Under the pieces are notes generated by a model. It had not been told where the DNA came from, searched no databases, and saw only the letters and a program-made list of their open reading frames with translations. The position numbers and the translations under genes were made by a program. Positions 5,935 to 7,521 of a DNA stretch of 7,521 nucleotides are shown here, piece after piece (the stretch's first letter is position 1; the number at the start of each line of letters is the position of its first letter). This stretch comes from Deltaproteobacteria bacterium (lineage in GTDB: Bacteria > Desulfobacterota > Desulfobacteria > Desulfobacterales > SURF-7): NCBI GenBank assembly GCA_019307665.1, contig JAFDJC010000166.1, positions 1-7,521 of the forward strand. Direction: 5' to 3'.

Positions 5935-7209
5935 ATGCTTGAAATCAAGTATGTGAGAAATAATCTTGATAAAATAAAAAAAGTACTTTCCAGTCGCGGT
6001 ATGGCAGCTGACATGGAGTCCTTTGATGCATGCGACACCAACCGAAGGTCGATGCTTCTTGAAGTTGAGGATTTAAGGCATCGTCGCAATGTTGCTTCTG
6101 ATAAAATTGCTCAAATGAAAAAAACAGGTGAAAATACGGATGAGATAGTATCTGAAATGCGAGATGTCTCATTAAAAATAAAAACCATAGAGAAATCTCT
6201 TACCGAAAATGAAGAAACCGTTAAAAAAATTTTAATGGCGTTGCCAAATATTCCTCATGATTCGGTTCCTGAAGGAAAAGACAGTTCTGCAAACCCTGTC
6301 GAAAAAACGATTGCAAAACCGCCTGTTTTTGATTTTGAGCCGCAACCTCACTGGACGCTGGGAGAAAATCTGGGCATTCTGGATTTTGACAGGGCATCGA
6401 AAATTACCGGCACCCGGTTTCCGCTATATTTTGGCGAAGGCGCAAGGCTTGAAAGGGTTTTGATAAATTTTATGCTGGACATCCACACAAAAAAATATGG
6501 GTACAAGGAGGTTCTTCCACCGTTTATTGTGAATCGAACAGCTATGACCTGTACCGGACAGCTTCCAAAATTTGAAGAGGATCTTTTTAAGCTGGAAGGG
6601 TGGGATTATTATATGATTCCAACAGCGGAAGTTCCGGTTACCAATATACACCGGAATGAAATTCTTGAAGAAGAAATGCTGCCGATTCTTTATACCGCCT
6701 ATACCCCTTGCTTTAGGTCGGAAGCCGGCTCATACGGAAAAGATACCCGTGGGCTGATACGGCAGCACCAGTTTAACAAGGTTGAGCTTGTAAAATTTAC
6801 AACGCCTGAAAATTCATATGATGAACTTGAAAGCCTTCTGGACAATGCAGAATCAATTTTAAAATTACTGGAGCTTCCCTATCAGGTTGTTGTTCTCTGC
6901 TCGGGCGACCTGGGCTTTTCTGCTGCAAAAACATATGATATTGAAGTCTGGATGCCGAGCCAGGGAATGTATAGAGAAATTTCATCCTGCAGCAATTTTG
7001 AAAGTTTTCAAGCAAGGAGGGCAAACATTCGTTTCAGGCGAAAAGGTAAAAAAGGATCTGAACTAGTTCACACTTTAAACGGATCAGGTCTTGCCGTAGG
7101 ACGCACATTAGCTGCAATACTTGAAAATAACCAACAGGCTGACGGGTCAATCCTGATACCTGAAGCGCTTCGACCCTATATGGATAATAAAGACCTAATA
7201 TCGCCATAA
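5935..7209 (+). CDS. serS: Seryl-tRNA synthetase
   Basis: This class II synthetase charges tRNA-Ser (and tRNA-Sec where present) with serine in the cytoplasm. The 424-residue length is standard. Residues 1 to about 105 form the antiparallel coiled-coil arm that grips the long variable arm of the tRNA. The catalytic core follows, with the TAEVP serine-binding segment (230-234), motif 2 from PCFRSEAG to GLIRQHQFNKVEL (258-285), the tRNA/serine-site region EISSCSNF (348-355) and motif 3 GSGLAVGRTLAAILENNQ (383-400) with its invariant Arg390. The start ATG has a modest AGG-type Shine-Dalgarno about 7 nt upstream; the N-terminal MLEIKYVRNN is typical of the family. The threonine synthase gene follows at once, probably cotranscribed. 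Confidence 0.98.
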   Translation: MLEIKYVRNNLDKIKKVLSSRGMAADMESFDACDTNRRSMLLEVEDLRHRRNVASDKIAQMKKTGENTDEIVSEMRDVSLKIKTIEKSLTENEETVKKILMALPNIPHDSVPEGKDSSANPVEKTIAKPPVFDFEPQPHWTLGENLGILDFDRASKITGTRFPLYFGEGARLERVLINFMLDIHTKKYGYKEVLPPFIVNRTAMTCTGQLPKFEEDLFKLEGWDYYMIPTAEVPVTNIHRNEILEEEMLPILYTAYTPCFRSEAGSYGKDTRGLIRQHQFNKVELVKFTTPENSYDELESLLDNAESILKLLELPYQVVVLCSGDLGFSAAKTYDIEVWMPSQGMYREISSCSNFESFQARRANIRFRRKGKKGSELVHTLNGSGLAVGRTLAAILENNQQADGSILIPEALRPYMDNKDLISP

Positions 7210-7263
7210 CTCAAAGAGATATCCGGCAATATATGGCAAAAAATTTTTGATTTCCGCAAGGCT

Positions 7264-7521
7264 TTGACAATACCTGCCCTGAAAGGTATTTACCGTTACC
7301 ACGAATTTATTGGACCGAATATCCCCCTTGAATCTATTATTTATCTCGGAGAGGGGGATACGCCTGTTGTTGAAGCGAATGCCATTTTGCAGCAGATGGC
7401 CGATGTCAGGTTTTTTTATAAAAATGACGGGCAGAACCCAAGCGCTTCTTTCAAGGACCGTGGGATGGCAAGCGCTCTAAGTTATATAAATTTTCTGATG
7501 AAAAGTGGAAAGCTATCCGAA
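7264..7521 (+). CDS. thrC: Threonine synthase, N-terminal part (3' end outside window)
   Basis: The frame is open from the serS stop to the right edge and encodes the start of a PLP-dependent threonine synthase, which converts O-phosphohomoserine to threonine. Seen are RYHEF, then LGEGDTPVVEA (nt about 7342-7374), then KNDGQNPSASFKDRGMA, whose Lys (nt 7453-7455) is the expected PLP-binding residue. The start is uncertain: this frame has no ATG before nt 7396, which is already inside the conserved domain. The TTG at 7264 is taken as an unshifted start, although its AAGG is only 2 nt away. An ATG at 7233 in another frame reaches TGA after five codons, and a +1 shift there would join a good N-terminus to this frame. 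The N-terminal zinc-ribbon of some relatives is absent. A related PLP enzyme is possible but less likely. Confidence 0.8.
   Translation, partial: MTIPALKGIYRYHEFIGPNIPLESIIYLGEGDTPVVEANAILQQMADVRFFYKNDGQNPSASFKDRGMASALSYINFLMKSGKLSE

Noticed and set aside
7210..7263. SerS-ThrC fusion by stop-codon read-through
   Set aside because: The frames are the same and open after TAA, but SerS ends at its normal C-terminus and nothing suggests recoding of TAA; the shared frame is a one-in-three coincidence.

Overview
The window carries eight protein genes, six complete and one cut off at each end, in an AT-rich (roughly 40% G+C by eye), tightly packed bacterial chromosome segment. Gene content and protein flavour suggest a Gram-negative deltaproteobacterium-type organism (Desulfobacterota, perhaps Desulfobacterales). 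The clues are an NtrX-like sigma-54 activator directly upstream of rsmD and coaD, and a Pcm and a KefB/MthK-style K+ channel of deltaproteobacterial type. The taxonomic call is inference. No insertion sequence, prophage, CRISPR array, tRNA or rRNA was seen.

Layout: (1) 2-2284, plus strand: the C-terminal part of an NtrC/NtrX-family response regulator, then rsmD (16S rRNA m2G966 methyltransferase, 3-nt gap), then coaD (phosphopantetheine adenylyltransferase) behind a strong Shine-Dalgarno. (2) 2268-about 3908, minus strand: pcm (protein-L-isoaspartate methyltransferase) followed 3 nt later by a DUF368 membrane protein of the PopT polyprenyl-phosphate transporter family. (3) 4103-5113, plus strand: a two-TM potassium channel with a cytoplasmic RCK module, divergent from pcm. 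(4) 5101-5688, minus strand: 5-formyltetrahydrofolate cyclo-ligase behind a consensus-perfect sigma-70-type promoter. (5) 5935-7521, plus strand: serS, then the start of thrC, which runs off the window. The gene pairs meet tail to tail with real overlaps (17 bp coaD/popT, 13 bp channel/cyclo-ligase), so there is no room for separate terminators. The two divergent intergenic regions (3909-4102 and 5689-5934) hold the recognisable promoters.

Most of this is housekeeping: ribosome modification, CoA synthesis, protein repair, lipid-carrier recycling, one-carbon metabolism, tRNA charging and threonine synthesis. I see no new multigene system. The observations most worth a second look are: an internal TTG start with a good Shine-Dalgarno in the channel gene, placed to give a free RCK domain as in MthK; the thrC start, where an ATG frame runs into TGA after a UUU UGA site and the family sequence continues in the +1 frame; a Thr-to-Ser change in the GAFTGA loop of the sigma-54 activator; and a 7-bp tandem repeat abutting the perfect promoter of the cyclo-ligase gene.
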